59,994 nucleotides of DNA from an uncultured Faecalibacterium sp. (GCA_934561115.1 CAKTFS010000009.1:1-59994), one strand, 5' to 3'; shown: positions 7,527 through 15,563, numbered from the stretch's first letter. The notes: generated by a model not told the origin, from the letters alone. Numbers and translations are program-made.

Positions 7527-9118
7527 TTTTCTTCCTCCTGCTTGTGCAAGGTGTCGCGCAGCTTTTCCAGCATGGTGTCCATCTGCCGGTGCTTGAACTG
7601 GTAGCTGGCCTTGTTGGCGATGAACCGCGCCGAGATGGGCATGAACTCGGTGACCACTTGCAGGCCGTTCTCCCGCAGGGTGGTGCCGGTCTCCACAATG
7701 TCCACAATGACATCCGAAAGCCCAAGGATGGGTGCCAGCTCAATGGAGCCGTTCAGCTTGATGATATCAATATCCCGCCCCATGGAGGCGTAGTAGCGCT
7801 TTGCAATGTTGACGAACTTGGTGGCCACCCGCACCGGGCGGCTGGGGTCGTCCCGGTAGCCCGCCGGGGCGGCTACGCACATCCGGCAGCGGCCAAGGCA
7901 GGTATCCAGCAGTTCGTACACGTCTGCGGCGGCCTCGGTCAGGATATCCTTGCCCACGATGCCCACATCGGCAGCGCCGTGCTCCACATAGATGGCCACG
8001 TCGCTGGGCTTGACCAGAAAATACCGGATGCCCGCCGCCGGGTTCTCCACCACCAGCTTACGGGTGGCGTTGTAGTCCTCCGGGCAGCCGTAGCCGATGC
8101 CCGCCAGTAAGTTGTATACCTTGTCGCCCAGCCGCCCTTTGGGCAGTGCCACGTTCAGCATCACCTTGCCGGTGTCCTGATGCTGCACCGGCGGCATTGC
8201 GTTCAGCCGGTCCAGCTCGTCCAGATACACCGCAAAACCGATAGCACCCGCCCCGGGGGTGAACTTTTGCAGCAGCAGGTCATACCGTCCGCCCTTCAGC
8301 AGCGGGCGGGGCAGAGCTTTGAGATAGCCCTGAAACACAAGGCCGTTGTAGTATTCCATCTCACCGGCTAAGGTCAGGTCCAGCCGGATGCTGCCGCCCG
8401 CCTGTCCCAGCGTGGGGGCTAGGGCGGTCAACTCTGCCACAGCGGCGGTCATGGCGGGGTTGCGGCAGAGTGCCGCCGCCTTGGAAAGGGTGGCGGCGTA
8501 GCCGCCGGAAAGCTCCAGCACCCCGCACAAGGCGTCTGCCGCCGTTTCAGAAAGCCCCGCGGAAAGCGCGGCGGCGCGCAGTTCGTGGGCGTTTTTCTGC
8601 CGCAGCTTTTCCAGCAGCTGCGCCCGGGCGGCTTCCGGCACGCCCAGCGCATCGAACAGGCCGAACAGATAGCCCATGTGGCTGACCTCCAGCACCCACT
8701 CTGCGCCCAGCGCTGCCAGCGACTGCGCCGCCAGACACACCGCCTGCTGCACCTCCGCCTCGCCCACAGCGCCCAGCAGCTCCAGACCCATCTGGGAGAT
8801 CTCCTTAAAGGTGTGGCTCTCGGCAGAGGGGCGGTAGACGTTTTCGTGGTAGTAGTACCGCAGCGTCTCGCCCGGGGCGGGCTGCGCCGTCTTGGCGATG
8901 GACAGGGTCACATCCGGCTTGAGCGCCAGCAGACGGCCATCCAGGTCAGTAAAGGTGATGACCTGCTCCGACGACAGAAAGCTGCGGTTCTCCTGATACA
9001 GGCTGTACTCCTCGAACCGTCCCATGTGGTACTTGCGGCAGCCTGCCGTCTCGTACAGGCTGCGCAGCGCAAAGGAGGCGCGCTCCTTTGGCTGCAAATG
9101 CTCCAGACTGAACTCCAT
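7523..9118 (-). CDS. hisG: HisZ-HisG fusion: ATP phosphoribosyltransferase with its regulatory subunit
   Basis: This 531-residue protein joins two normally separate subunits in one frame. Residues 1 to about 302 are HisZ, a catalytically dead HisRS-like domain (MEFSLEHLQPKERASFALR, TDLDGRLLALKPDVT, YYHENVYRP, GGRYDLLL). Residues about 319-531 are short-form HisG (LNVALPKGRLGDKVYNLL, VGIVGKDIL, ATKFVNIAKRYYA, DVIVDIVETGTTLRENGL). A roughly 16-residue linker lies between. Short HisG needs HisZ for activity and histidine feedback inhibition, so fusion fixes a 1:1 ratio. The frame is open without frameshift through the junction. The ATG at 9118 is the first residue of HisZ homology; upstream in-frame ATGs lie in an unstructured leader. 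It is the first gene of the his operon. Confidence 0.93.
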   Translation of the reverse strand: MEFSLEHLQPKERASFALRSLYETAGCRKYHMGRFEEYSLYQENRSFLSSEQVITFTDLDGRLLALKPDVTLSIAKTAQPAPGETLRYYYHENVYRPSAESHTFKEISQMGLELLGAVGEAEVQQAVCLAAQSLAALGAEWVLEVSHMGYLFGLFDALGVPEAARAQLLEKLRQKNAHELRAAALSAGLSETAADALCGVLELSGGYAATLSKAAALCRNPAMTAAVAELTALAPTLGQAGGSIRLDLTLAGEMEYYNGLVFQGYLKALPRPLLKGGRYDLLLQKFTPGAGAIGFAVYLDELDRLNAMPPVQHQDTGKVMLNVALPKGRLGDKVYNLLAGIGYGCPEDYNATRKLVVENPAAGIRYFLVKPSDVAIYVEHGAADVGIVGKDILTEAAADVYELLDTCLGRCRMCVAAPAGYRDDPSRPVRVATKFVNIAKRYYASMGRDIDIIKLNGSIELAPILGLSDVIVDIVETGTTLRENGLQVVTEFMPISARFIANKASYQFKHRQMDTMLEKLRDTLHKQEEEK

Positions 9119-9254
9119 TTCGCTCCCTCGTTTCCTTTCCCGTGTTTCTTTTCCCCTGTTTCTTTCCCTGCACCGGCACAATTCCGGCGTCTCTATACAC
9201 AAAAACATCCGGCGCGGCATCCTCCGCGCCATAGAATGAAAGGCTTCTATTTTT

Positions 9255-9283
9255 ATTTTACTTTATCTGGGTAAAGTTGTAAA
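9255..9283 (-). promoter_or_regulatory. Promoter of the histidine operon
   Basis: On the minus strand TTTACA (9283-9278) and TAAAAT (9260-9255) are separated by exactly 17 nt; each matches the vegetative consensus at 5 of 6 positions. Transcription would start near 9248, giving a 5' leader of about 130 nt. The leader has no T-box signature or run of histidine codons that I can see. Confidence 0.75.
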
Positions 9284-9399
9284 GCGTGAAAGTGACGTCT
9301 TTTCCATTCTTATCCTACAATTTTTCAGTGCGTTTGTACAGAAAGGCGAAAATTTTTCACCACATCAGCCGGAAAGGTGATGGGAGGAAAAAACAGAGA

Positions 9400-9905
9400 G
9401 TGTGGATGTTCTCTTTTGACACCAAAAGAGAACCAGAAAAGGATGAATCACGCTCCGCGGGGGAAGTTACTGCTTGCCGCAAGCGTGCAAAGACGCTCCG
9501 CTGGGCCAGAGGCAGGGAGGGGTGTTCCGACTCCCCCCTCCCTACCTCTGGACTCCACCCACCCCGCAACGGGTCAAGGGCTGCACGCCCTTAACGATCC
9601 TAAAGAGGAAGTCGAAGCACAAAAAAGCTAGCGCTGCGCCAGTCGGCGCTATCGCTTTAACGCTTTTTTCGCTTCTCCATTAAAAGCCCCTCAGTCGCTG
9701 CGCGACAGCTCCCCCGAGGGGGAGCGGGCACGCCTGCAGCGCCGCGCTTTCGCAGAAAGCGGCGCTGCAAATGCAGTTCCCGGCTGCGACCCCTCCCGTG
9801 AAAAAAAGTAGTTCCGAAACGCCCGCAGGCGTTTCGGAACTACAAATAAAAATATTCTTTCCGCTGATGATGCGCAGAGCAACGCGGAGCGCATTCCAAA
9901 TCGTC
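9400..9905. repeat. Composite repeat cluster upstream of the his operon
   Basis: No gene is supported in this stretch. In order it holds: a perfect hairpin GTTCTCTTTTG-N4-CAAAAGAGAAC (9408-9433, element C); a GC-rich block containing CCAGAGGCAGGGAGG (9499-9593, element D, repeated at 13889); an A6/T6-bounded stem-loop with TAGCGC inside (9619-9671, element E); unit A start CCCCTCAGTCGCTGCGC (9687); and unit B in reverse, with the variable-stem hairpin GTAGTTCCGAAACGC/GCGTTTCGGAACTAC (9808-9843). Confidence 0.75.
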
Positions 9906-9973
9906 CCGCCCACCGGCAGCCTTGTATTCTGCCATACAAAGGCGTATACTGGGGCAAAAAGGAGGCGTTTGTC

Positions 9974-10387
9974 ATGTGGTTCGTTTACGCGCTGGGGTCT
10001 GCGGTGTTTGCTGCCCTTACCTCGATTCTGGCGAAGATCGGCATCGAGGGGGTCAACTCCACCCTCGCCACCGCCATCCGCACGGTGGTGGTGCTGCTGA
10101 TGAGCTGGGGCATGGTATTCCTCACCGGCACCCAGACCGGCATTGCGGATATCTCCCGCCGCAGCTGGCTGTTTCTGGTGCTGTCCGGCCTTGCCACCGG
10201 CGCAAGCTGGCTGTGCTACTACCACGCCTTGCAGGTGGGCGCAGCGTCCAAGGTAGTGCCCATTGATAAGCTCAGCGTGGTCATCACCCTTGCGCTGGCC
10301 TTTGTGGTGCTGCACGAGCCCTTTACCGCCAAAAGCCTGATCGGCTGCGCCCTCATCACCGCCGGTACACTGTTTATGGTGCTGTAA
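9974..10387 (+). CDS. Half-size EamA/DMT-family transporter
   Basis: This 137-residue integral membrane protein has about five hydrophobic helices (WFVYALGSAVFAALTSILAK at the N-terminus, SWLFLVLSGLATGASWLCYY in the middle, LIGCALITAGTLFMVL at the end). The motif YYHALQVGAASKVVPIDKLS is typical of a single EamA domain. Most drug/metabolite transporters carry two such domains; this length suggests a homodimeric or SMR-like half transporter. The start ATG follows AAAAAGGAGG at 7 nt spacing. Neighbours are repeats on both sides, so it is probably monocistronic. Substrate unknown. Confidence 0.85.
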   Translation: MWFVYALGSAVFAALTSILAKIGIEGVNSTLATAIRTVVVLLMSWGMVFLTGTQTGIADISRRSWLFLVLSGLATGASWLCYYHALQVGAASKVVPIDKLSVVITLALAFVVLHEPFTAKSLIGCALITAGTLFMVL

Positions 10388-10745
10388 CGATTGGGAATGC
10401 GCTCCGCGTTGCTTTGCGCATAGTTCAAGGAAAAATTATTTTAAATTTCGGGGTACAGAAACGCCTGCGGGCGTTTCTGTACCCCATTTTCACAAGAGAG
10501 GTCGTGGAGGAAAACTGCCTGTCAGTCGTTGCGCCCCTTCTCGTGAAAAAGTAAGTCGGGAAAATCCGCAGATTTTCCCGACTTGCAAATAAAAAACAAA
10601 ATTCCGCTGTTTATGCGCAGAGCGTAAGCGGAGCGCATTTTAAATCGTTCTCCACCCGGTGGAGCGCTTGCCGCTGCCGGTGGCACGAAAAAAGCTCCCC
10701 CTTTCGGGGGAGCTGGCATCGCGCAGCGATGACTGAGAGGGTTCG
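10388..10745. repeat. Two inverted unit B hairpin elements plus unit A
   Basis: This gap of about 360 bp contains no gene. One unit B runs forward, with hairpin GGGGTACAGAAACGC/GCGTTTCTGTACCCC (10450-10485); a second runs in reverse, with hairpin AAGTCGGGAAAATC/GATTTTCCCGACTT (10553-10584). The outer arms are GGAATGCGCTCCGCG.. and ..GCGGAGCGCATTTTAAAT. A unit A end (10687-10742) abuts the MarR gene. The tail-to-tail arrangement would form a large cruciform or long hairpin. Confidence 0.75.
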
Positions 10746-10748
10746 TTT

Positions 10749-11204
10749 TTATTCCTCGCCTTTTTTCAGTATATCCAGTTCCGGCATCAGCTCGGTGCTC
10801 ACGATGGTAAGCATCTGCTCCAGCTTGGCGCATTCCTCGGGGGTAAAGCGCTGGCGGGCACGCTCCACTACGGTGTGCAGGTAAGAGTAGCTGATGTTGT
10901 AGTAGTCGATATACTTCTGGGTGGGGCGCAGATGGTACTCCCGCCGGTCGGTGGTGGACTGGATCTTTTCCACATAGCCCTTTTTCACCAGACTGCCGAT
11001 CTTGTACGCCGCATTGGGGGTGGAGATCTGCATCATGCGGGAAAACTCCGCAATGGTGGGCTCGCCCATGGCCATGATGCCCTCCATGCAGAAGGACTCC
11101 ACCGTGGTCAGGGTAGCCTCACGGGTGGCAAAACGCTGGAACACGTTCTGGTAAAAATGCAGCTTGAATTTGGTATAGACGTCCTGAAAAGCTTTTTCCA
11201 GCAT
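10749..11204 (-). CDS. MarR family transcriptional regulator
   Basis: This 151-residue winged-helix protein has EPTIAEFSRMMQIS as helix-turn-helix, NAAYKIGSLVKKGYVEK as recognition helix, and a wing with the DRR motif (STTDRREYHL). Dimerisation helices at both ends (MLEKAFQDVYTKFKLHF; ERARQRFTPEECAKLEQML) fit the MarR fold. Such proteins usually repress efflux or stress genes and release DNA on binding small phenolics or metals. A palindrome overlapping its own -10 region (11239-11253) suggests autorepression. Its targets may include the adjacent NhaC antiporter or the DMT transporter, but that is only proximity. Confidence 0.88.
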   Translation of the reverse strand: MLEKAFQDVYTKFKLHFYQNVFQRFATREATLTTVESFCMEGIMAMGEPTIAEFSRMMQISTPNAAYKIGSLVKKGYVEKIQSTTDRREYHLRPTQKYIDYYNISYSYLHTVVERARQRFTPEECAKLEQMLTIVSTELMPELDILKKGEE

Positions 11205-11238
11205 GGGTCATGCGCCTCCAATGGTTCAACTTTTTTAC

Positions 11239-11253
11239 TATACGTTCAGTATA
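11239..11253 (-). promoter_or_regulatory. Candidate MarR operator overlapping the marR -10 box
   Basis: The palindrome TATAC-GTTCA-GTATA lies about 35 bp upstream of the MarR start. On the minus strand its right arm forms TATACT, a good -10 hexamer. Occupancy by the regulator would block its own transcription. Confidence 0.5.
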
Positions 11254-11327
11254 CCACGAAAATGCCCCGCTGCATAGCGGAATTTTTACACAGTCGCAGA
11301 AATAAATTCCTGCAGCCTGACCCGGAG

Positions 11328-11359
11328 AAAAAGGCTTCCCCCGGATGGGGGAAGCCTTT
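11328..11359 (-). terminator. Intrinsic terminator of nhaC
   Basis: AAAGGCTTCCCCC-N4-GGGGGAAGCCTTT; on the minus strand the stem is followed by a T-run. It lies 9 bp after the antiporter stop codon. Confidence 0.85.
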
Positions 11360-11367
11360 GCTCCATG

Positions 11368-13041
11368 TTACATAGTTTCCCCGGAAATTTTTGCCCGGGT
11401 GCGGGCGCGGATGACGCTGAGCACCGCCAGTTCCAGCACGATGGCCACCACCAGCAGTACCAGCGAGGTCAGCAGGCTTGCGCGGCTGCCCAGCACCGCC
11501 TGTGCAAGGCCGGTGATGACGTAGCACACCGCCGAGCAGGCTGCCGCCGTAATGGCGTAGGGCAGCTGGGTGGAAACGTGGTTCACATGGCTGCAATGCG
11601 CGCCTGCCGAAGCCATGATGGTGGTATCCGAGATGGGGGAGCAGTGGTCGCCGCACACCGCGCCGGACAGGCAGGCGGCAATGGAAACCACCAGCATCTC
11701 GCCGTCCGGGAAGGCCTGACAGACGATGGGGATCAGGATGGAGAAGGTGCCCCAGGAAGTGCCGGTGGCAAAGGCAAGGAACACTGCCACAAGGAAGATG
11801 ATGACCGGCAGCAGATACTGCAGCGCCGCCGCAGAATTGCCCAGCAGGCTTGCCACATAGTACTTTGCGCCCAGCAGGCCGGTCATGCCGGACAGCGTCC
11901 ACGCAAGCGAGAGGATCAGCATGGGGCTGACCATGGCCTTGAAGCCCTCGGGGATGCAGGCGGCAAAGTCCTGAAAGGTCATCACGCTGCGCACCCGGTA
12001 GAATACAAAGGTGAACAGCAGGGCGATGCTGCTGCCCAGCACCAGACCTGCCGAGGCGTTGCAGTCCGCAAAGGCGGTGATGAAGTCCACGCCCTCAAAG
12101 AAGCCGCCGGTGTACACCATGCCGAAGATGCAGGCCGCGATCAGTACCAGCACCGGCGCGATCAGGTCGATGACGTGGCCGTTGGTGTCCGAGCCGTCGT
12201 CCACATCGTCGCCGTAGGGACGGTCGGCGGTGGTGAACAGGTCGCCCTTCTTGGCGTTGTCCTCGTTCAGCTTCATGGGGCCGAACTCTGCCCCTGTAAA
12301 GATAAGGAACAGGCTCATCACCACGGTCAGCATGGCGTAATAGTTATAAGGAATGGTGCGCAGGAACATGGTAAAGCCGTTGATGCCGGAGCCTGCCGGG
12401 ACGCTGGAAGTGACCGCAGCCGCCCAGCTGGACACCGGCGCAATGATGCAGATGGGCGCGGCGGTGGAATCGATCAGATAGGCCAGCTTTGCGCGGGACA
12501 CCTTCTGCCGGTCGGTCACCGGGCGCATCACCGAGCCCACGGTCAGGCAGTTGAAGTAGTCGTCCACAAAGATCATCACGCCCAGCAGCAGGGTGGCAAA
12601 CTGTGCGCCCGCCCGGCTGTGGATGTGGGTGGATGCCCAGCGGCCGAAGGCTGCCGAGCCGCCCGCCTTGTTCATCAGCGCCACCAGAATGCCCAGCATC
12701 ACCAGAAAGGCCAGAATGCCCACGTTGCCGGAGTCCGACAGCTTGGTGATCATGCCGCCGTCCTCGTTGAAGAACAGGGTGTTCAGCGCCAACTCAAGGT
12801 TGCCGTTGGCATACAGCAGCGCACCGGAGGCAATGCCCACCAGCAGCGAGGTGTACACCTCCTTGGTGTTCAGCGCCAGCACGATGGCAATGACCGGCGG
12901 CAGCAGGGAAAAGAAGGTGCTGTACACCGCACAGGTGTAGGTGGCGGGGTCGGCCACCTTGCCGGGGGTCACCGCCGTGCACCACAGCAGCAGGGCAAAG
13001 ACGAACAGCGCCCCCGCCCAGGATAAGTTTTTGTTTTTCAT
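11368..13041 (-). CDS. nhaC: Na+/H+ antiporter, NhaC family
   Basis: This 557-residue membrane protein has about 12-13 hydrophobic segments. Family features include the charged transport-core segment DDYFNCLTVGSVMRPVTD (about residues 160-177), DSTAAPICIIAPVSSWAA, and near the C-terminus the conserved GTSWGTFSILIPI and GAVCGDHCSPISDTTIMAS. NhaC proteins expel Na+ in exchange for protons, important in fermenters. A hydrophilic loop (NEDNAKKGDLFTTADRP..) follows the first half. The start follows GAGGAG. It is monocistronic, with its own terminator. Related proteins exchange malate and lactate (MleN), so the substrate assignment is less certain than the family. Confidence 0.88.
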   Translation of the reverse strand: MKNKNLSWAGALFVFALLLWCTAVTPGKVADPATYTCAVYSTFFSLLPPVIAIVLALNTKEVYTSLLVGIASGALLYANGNLELALNTLFFNEDGGMITKLSDSGNVGILAFLVMLGILVALMNKAGGSAAFGRWASTHIHSRAGAQFATLLLGVMIFVDDYFNCLTVGSVMRPVTDRQKVSRAKLAYLIDSTAAPICIIAPVSSWAAAVTSSVPAGSGINGFTMFLRTIPYNYYAMLTVVMSLFLIFTGAEFGPMKLNEDNAKKGDLFTTADRPYGDDVDDGSDTNGHVIDLIAPVLVLIAACIFGMVYTGGFFEGVDFITAFADCNASAGLVLGSSIALLFTFVFYRVRSVMTFQDFAACIPEGFKAMVSPMLILSLAWTLSGMTGLLGAKYYVASLLGNSAAALQYLLPVIIFLVAVFLAFATGTSWGTFSILIPIVCQAFPDGEMLVVSIAACLSGAVCGDHCSPISDTTIMASAGAHCSHVNHVSTQLPYAITAAACSAVCYVITGLAQAVLGSRASLLTSLVLLVVAIVLELAVLSVIRARTRAKISGETM

Positions 13042-13149
13042 AAGCTCCTCATATCAAGTGTTAATCATTGTCTGCGGGAAACGCTCCGGCGTATCGGGGC
13101 GCAGGCTGCGGGGCAGACTACCCACAGAAACGCAAAGGGGGTGTGCACC

Positions 13150-13305
13150 GTGCCGGATTACAAGGCCATGTACTTTGAGCTGTTCCGCGCCAGTGTGCAG
13201 GCTGTGCAGCTTTTGCAGGACGCGCAGACCCGCGCCGAGCAGCAGCTGCTGGCCGCAGACTTGCCGCCGCTGCGGCTGGACGAAACAGATAAAAGCGACT
13301 CTTAG
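13150..13305 (+). CDS. Small conserved-type protein (51 residues)
   Basis: A short frame starts at GTG 13150, 8 nt after AAAGGGGG, and encodes PDYKAMYFELFRASVQAVQ, then LLQDAQTRAEQQLLA and an acidic end. The predicted protein is one amphipathic helix with heptad-like spacing. From memory, many Clostridia encode similar small proteins beginning with xDYKxMYFxL and containing LLQxAQ; none has a function known to me. Its stop overlaps the stop of the convergent thioesterase gene by 3 nt. An earlier GTG at 13141 is in frame but lacks spacing. Confidence 0.6.
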   Translation: MPDYKAMYFELFRASVQAVQLLQDAQTRAEQQLLAADLPPLRLDETDKSDS

Positions 13306-13691
13306 CCCTTTTTGGCTTCGGCCTTAGCGGCAAACTTTTCCTCAAAGATGACAAAGCGCTCGTGGGTGCCGCCGCCCACAGGGCCCTTCTCGTCCGCAAG
13401 GGTCACCTTAAAGGTCAGCTTGCGTCCCTCAACGGCCACCAGCTCGCTGTGGCAGGTCACGGTCATGCCCACGGGGGTGGGGGCAGTGTGCTCCAGTTCC
13501 AGTTTGGTGCCCACGGTGCCGCTGCCCGCTTCCAGCGCGGGGACAACGCTCTGCCAGCAGGTCTTTTCGGCCAGTGCCACCAATGCGGGGGTAGCAAACA
13601 CGTCCAGCGTGCCGCTGCCCATAGTCTTTGCGGTATTCTCTGCGCTCACGCGCACGCTCTGCTCGCCGCAGATACCGGCTTCCAGTTTCAT
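13302..13691 (-). CDS. Hotdog-fold thioesterase, FlK-like
   Basis: This 129-residue protein has the layout of fluoroacetyl-CoA thioesterase-like hotdog proteins: an MGSGTLDVFATPALVALAE segment carrying the catalytic-helix position E42, VGTKLELEHTAPTPVGMTV, and a C-terminal beta-strand with GGGTHERFVI. Family members hydrolyse short acyl-CoA esters. Conserved T/E/H positions of FlK appear present (T37 region, E42, H69 region), though I could not align them formally. The start follows AAGGAGG. A short perfect hairpin lies just before the ribosome site. Role likely acyl-CoA housekeeping. Confidence 0.75.
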   Translation of the reverse strand: MKLEAGICGEQSVRVSAENTAKTMGSGTLDVFATPALVALAEKTCWQSVVPALEAGSGTVGTKLELEHTAPTPVGMTVTCHSELVAVEGRKLTFKVTLADEKGPVGGGTHERFVIFEEKFAAKAEAKKG

Positions 13692-13707
13692 ATACAGTTC
13701 CTCCTTA

Positions 13708-13724
13708 TGCGTCCTTTGGACGCA
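13708..13724 (-). promoter_or_regulatory. Hairpin immediately before the thioesterase ribosome site
   Basis: TGCGTCC-TTT-GGACGCA is a perfect 7-bp stem ending about 3 nt before the AAGGAGG of the thioesterase. It could affect translation initiation or be an RNA-stability element. Confidence 0.35.
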
Positions 13725-13834
13725 GTTGTGTTATTTGTGGTTACACGCCTTTATAAGATATCACAAAACGCGCCGGAATGCACTATTTTTTGCATATTTT
13801 TTCAGGGAAGCGTCCGGGAAGGGGGAGGGTTTGA

Positions 13835-14490
13835 AGCGTGCCGCGCTCCGCGGGGAAAGTAATTGCTTGCCTTTGGCGTGCAGGGACGCTCCGCTGGGCC
13901 AGAGGCAGGGAGGGGTGTTCCGACTCCCCCCTCCCTACCTCTGGACTCCACCCACCCCGCAACGGGTCAAGGGCTGCACGCCCTTGACAATCCTAAAGAA
14001 GTGGGCTCCCACCGGAAAAAACTGAAGATTCACGCCTATTCGGCGTGAAGATCTTTTAACCGTTTTTTCCGGCTCCGCCGATTCAAAGCCCCTCAGTCGC
14101 TGCGCGACAGCTCCCCCCGGGGGGAGCAGGCACGCCTGCACACTTTGCATTTGAGCCGGAAACTGTACTGCCATGCCAAGGGCTCTCCCTTTGGGAGAGC
14201 TGGCGCGTTAGCGCCTGAGAGGGCGAGGACGTTTGCGGGGAAGATACCCCCTCAGCCTCACTTCGTTCGGCTGCTCTCCCAAGGGGACGCCTTTGCGCTA
14301 TGCCGGCAACTTTCCCGCCACCGCCAAAAGCCGTCCCCTTGGGGAAGGTGGCTGCGACCAAAGGGAGCAGACGGAAGGGGTACTCCCGGCAAGCCGCTTT
14401 ACACTTGAGCCGGAAACTTTGCCGCCATGCCAAAGGCTCCCTCCCAGAGGGAGCTGTCAAAGCCGTCAGGCTTTGACTGAGGGAGTTCCA
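13835..14490. repeat. Large composite repeat cluster before the metal-efflux genes
   Basis: No gene is supported in this roughly 650 bp. It holds element D (CCAGAGGCAGGGAGG.., 13889-13985, near-identical to 9499-9593), element E (14012-14072, CCGGAAAAAAC..GTTTTTTCCGG enclosing TTCACGCC/GGCGTGAA), and three consecutive unit A-type palindromes (about 14090-14225, 14248-14370, 14395-14490) with stems such as GGCTCTCCCTTTGGGAGAGC and GGCTCCCTCCCAGAGGGAGC. Confidence 0.75.
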
Positions 14491-14588
14491 ACCCGCACCC
14501 AATTTGCAAATTAAATTTGCATCTTTTTTGCGTTTTACGGCGGTTTTCAGCAATTTTACGGCAATGTAAAAAACTTTGCGGATTTTGC

Positions 14589-14638
14589 TTGACAGGGGGC
14601 TGTCTGCGTGTTATCATGAACACATGAACAGATGCTCA
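14589..14638 (+). promoter_or_regulatory. Metal-regulated promoter and ArsR/SmtB-type operator
   Basis: TTGACA (14589-14594), 17 nt, TATCAT (14612-14617). Downstream, TGAACA-GA-TGCTCA (14625-14638) matches the 6-2-6 inverted repeat bound by SmtB/CzrA-type repressors, placed at the expected transcription start, where binding blocks the polymerase. Confidence 0.75.
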
Positions 14639-14665
14639 TATATCGAAACGAAAGGGGAGGACAGC

Positions 14666-15001
14666 ATGACCGGGCTAGAACAAGCCGCACCGGAAAAGGA
14701 GACCCAGCCGGTGGAGATGCCGGATGACGAGGTGCTGTACGAGCTGGCAGATCTGTTCCGCGTGTTCGGCGATTCCACCCGCATTAAAATCTTGTACGCT
14801 TTACATGACAGCGAACTTTGCGTGCAGGATATCGCGGACGCCGTGCAGCTGAGCCAGTCTGCCGTCAGCCACCAGCTGCGGGTGCTCAAGGATTCCAAGC
14901 TTGTGCGCTTCCGGCGGGAGGGCAAAACCGTTTTCTACGCACTGGACGATGACCATGTGCGCAGCATCCTTTCCATGGGGATGGAGCATATCGAAGAATG
15001 A
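14666..15001 (+). CDS. ArsR/SmtB-family metal-sensing repressor
   Basis: This 111-residue winged-helix repressor has ELADLFRVFGDSTRIKILY (alpha1-alpha2), ELCVQDIADAVQLSQSAVSH (helix-turn-helix with the family SQSAVSHQLRVLKD) and a wing, FRREGKTVFYALDD. The final helix contains DDDHVRSILSMGMEHIEE; acidic and histidine residues D, H, H and E there resemble the alpha5 zinc site of CzrA/SmtB. No alpha3 CxC arsenic motif is visible. The start ATG follows GGGGAGG; in-frame upstream ATGs are inside the operator region. It heads a cassette with an HMA protein and a P-type ATPase. Confidence 0.9.
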   Translation: MTGLEQAAPEKETQPVEMPDDEVLYELADLFRVFGDSTRIKILYALHDSELCVQDIADAVQLSQSAVSHQLRVLKDSKLVRFRREGKTVFYALDDDHVRSILSMGMEHIEE

Positions 15002-15043
15002 CCGGGCACACCGCCCGCACAAAAAGAAAGGCTGGTACTTATT

Positions 15044-15265
15044 ATGAAAAAGACCTATAAGATCGAAGTGGACTGCGCCAACTGCGCCCAGAAGATGGAG
15101 GATGCCGCCAACACCGTAGCCGGTGTGGAAAAGGCGACCGTCAGCTTTATGACCCAGAAGATGAAGGTGGAGTTCGCCGAGGGTGCCGACCCCCACGCCA
15201 CCATGGAGAATGTGCTGTCTGCTTGCAAGAAGGTAGAGGACGACTGCGAGATCTTTGATATTTGA
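15044..15265 (+). CDS. Free-standing heavy-metal-associated (HMA) domain protein
   Basis: This 73-residue protein has the ferredoxin-like HMA fold, with metal-binding motif DCANCAQKM (C11 and C14 as CxxC) and the second strand KATVSFMTQKMKVEF. It is 42 bp downstream of the ArsR gene and follows AAAGGCTGG. The P-type ATPase encoded next lacks an N-terminal HMA domain, so this protein probably serves as its separate metal chaperone or sensing domain. The acidic C-terminus KKVEDDCEIFDI adds another cysteine. DCxxC is typical of Zn/Cd/Pb-handling HMA domains; copper types usually have GMTCxxC. Confidence 0.88.
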   Translation: MKKTYKIEVDCANCAQKMEDAANTVAGVEKATVSFMTQKMKVEFAEGADPHATMENVLSACKKVEDDCEIFDI

Positions 15266-15297
15266 TGTACGGCAGGTTGCTGCACACGGTCAACAGC

Positions 15298-15490
15298 CTC
15301 GCCCTCTCCGTCACCTGCGGTGACACCTCTCCCAAAGGGAGAGGCCTTGGCAAAGAGATGAAGTCTGCGTGGACTGCCAAGGGCTCCCCCTTTGAGGGCC
15401 GACTTCCCCCGGCCGGGGGAAGATGTCGCGTAAGCGACAAAAGGGGGAATCTGGCAAAGCCGCTAGGCTTTGACTGAGAGGGCGAGGACG
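15298..15490. repeat. Palindromic unit A cluster within the metal-efflux cassette
   Basis: From GCCCTCTCCGTCACC to TGACTGAGAGGGCGAGG, with CCTCTCCCAAAGGGAGAGG and a longer TTCCCCCGGCCGGGGGAA palindrome inside. It separates the HMA gene from the ATPase gene and, with 15491-15811, makes a 545-bp gene-free gap. Confidence 0.8.
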
Positions 15491-15496
15491 CTAAAG

Positions 15497-15563
15497 AAAA
15501 AGCATCTGTAACAAGATTTCGTAGATTTTTTGAGATTCCAAACGAATGTGCAGATGCTTTTTT
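15497..15563. terminator. Long stem with 42-nt loop and T-runs on both strands
   Basis: AAAAAGCATCTG (15497-15508) pairs perfectly with CAGATGCTTTTT (15551-15562). The loop is AT-rich. The 3' side ends in six T on the plus strand, so it could terminate transcription of the ArsR-HMA pair before the ATPase; the unusually long loop makes this uncertain. Confidence 0.4.

Noticed and set aside
9119..9254. Histidine-operon leader inspected for a T-box or histidine attenuator
   Set aside because: No AGGGTGGNACCGCG-like T-box core, no run of His codons and no terminator/antiterminator pair was seen.
9357..9631. Short frames in the composite repeat region, both strands
   Set aside because: The same frames recur at 13.9 kb only because the DNA repeat recurs; no start signals or protein-like composition.
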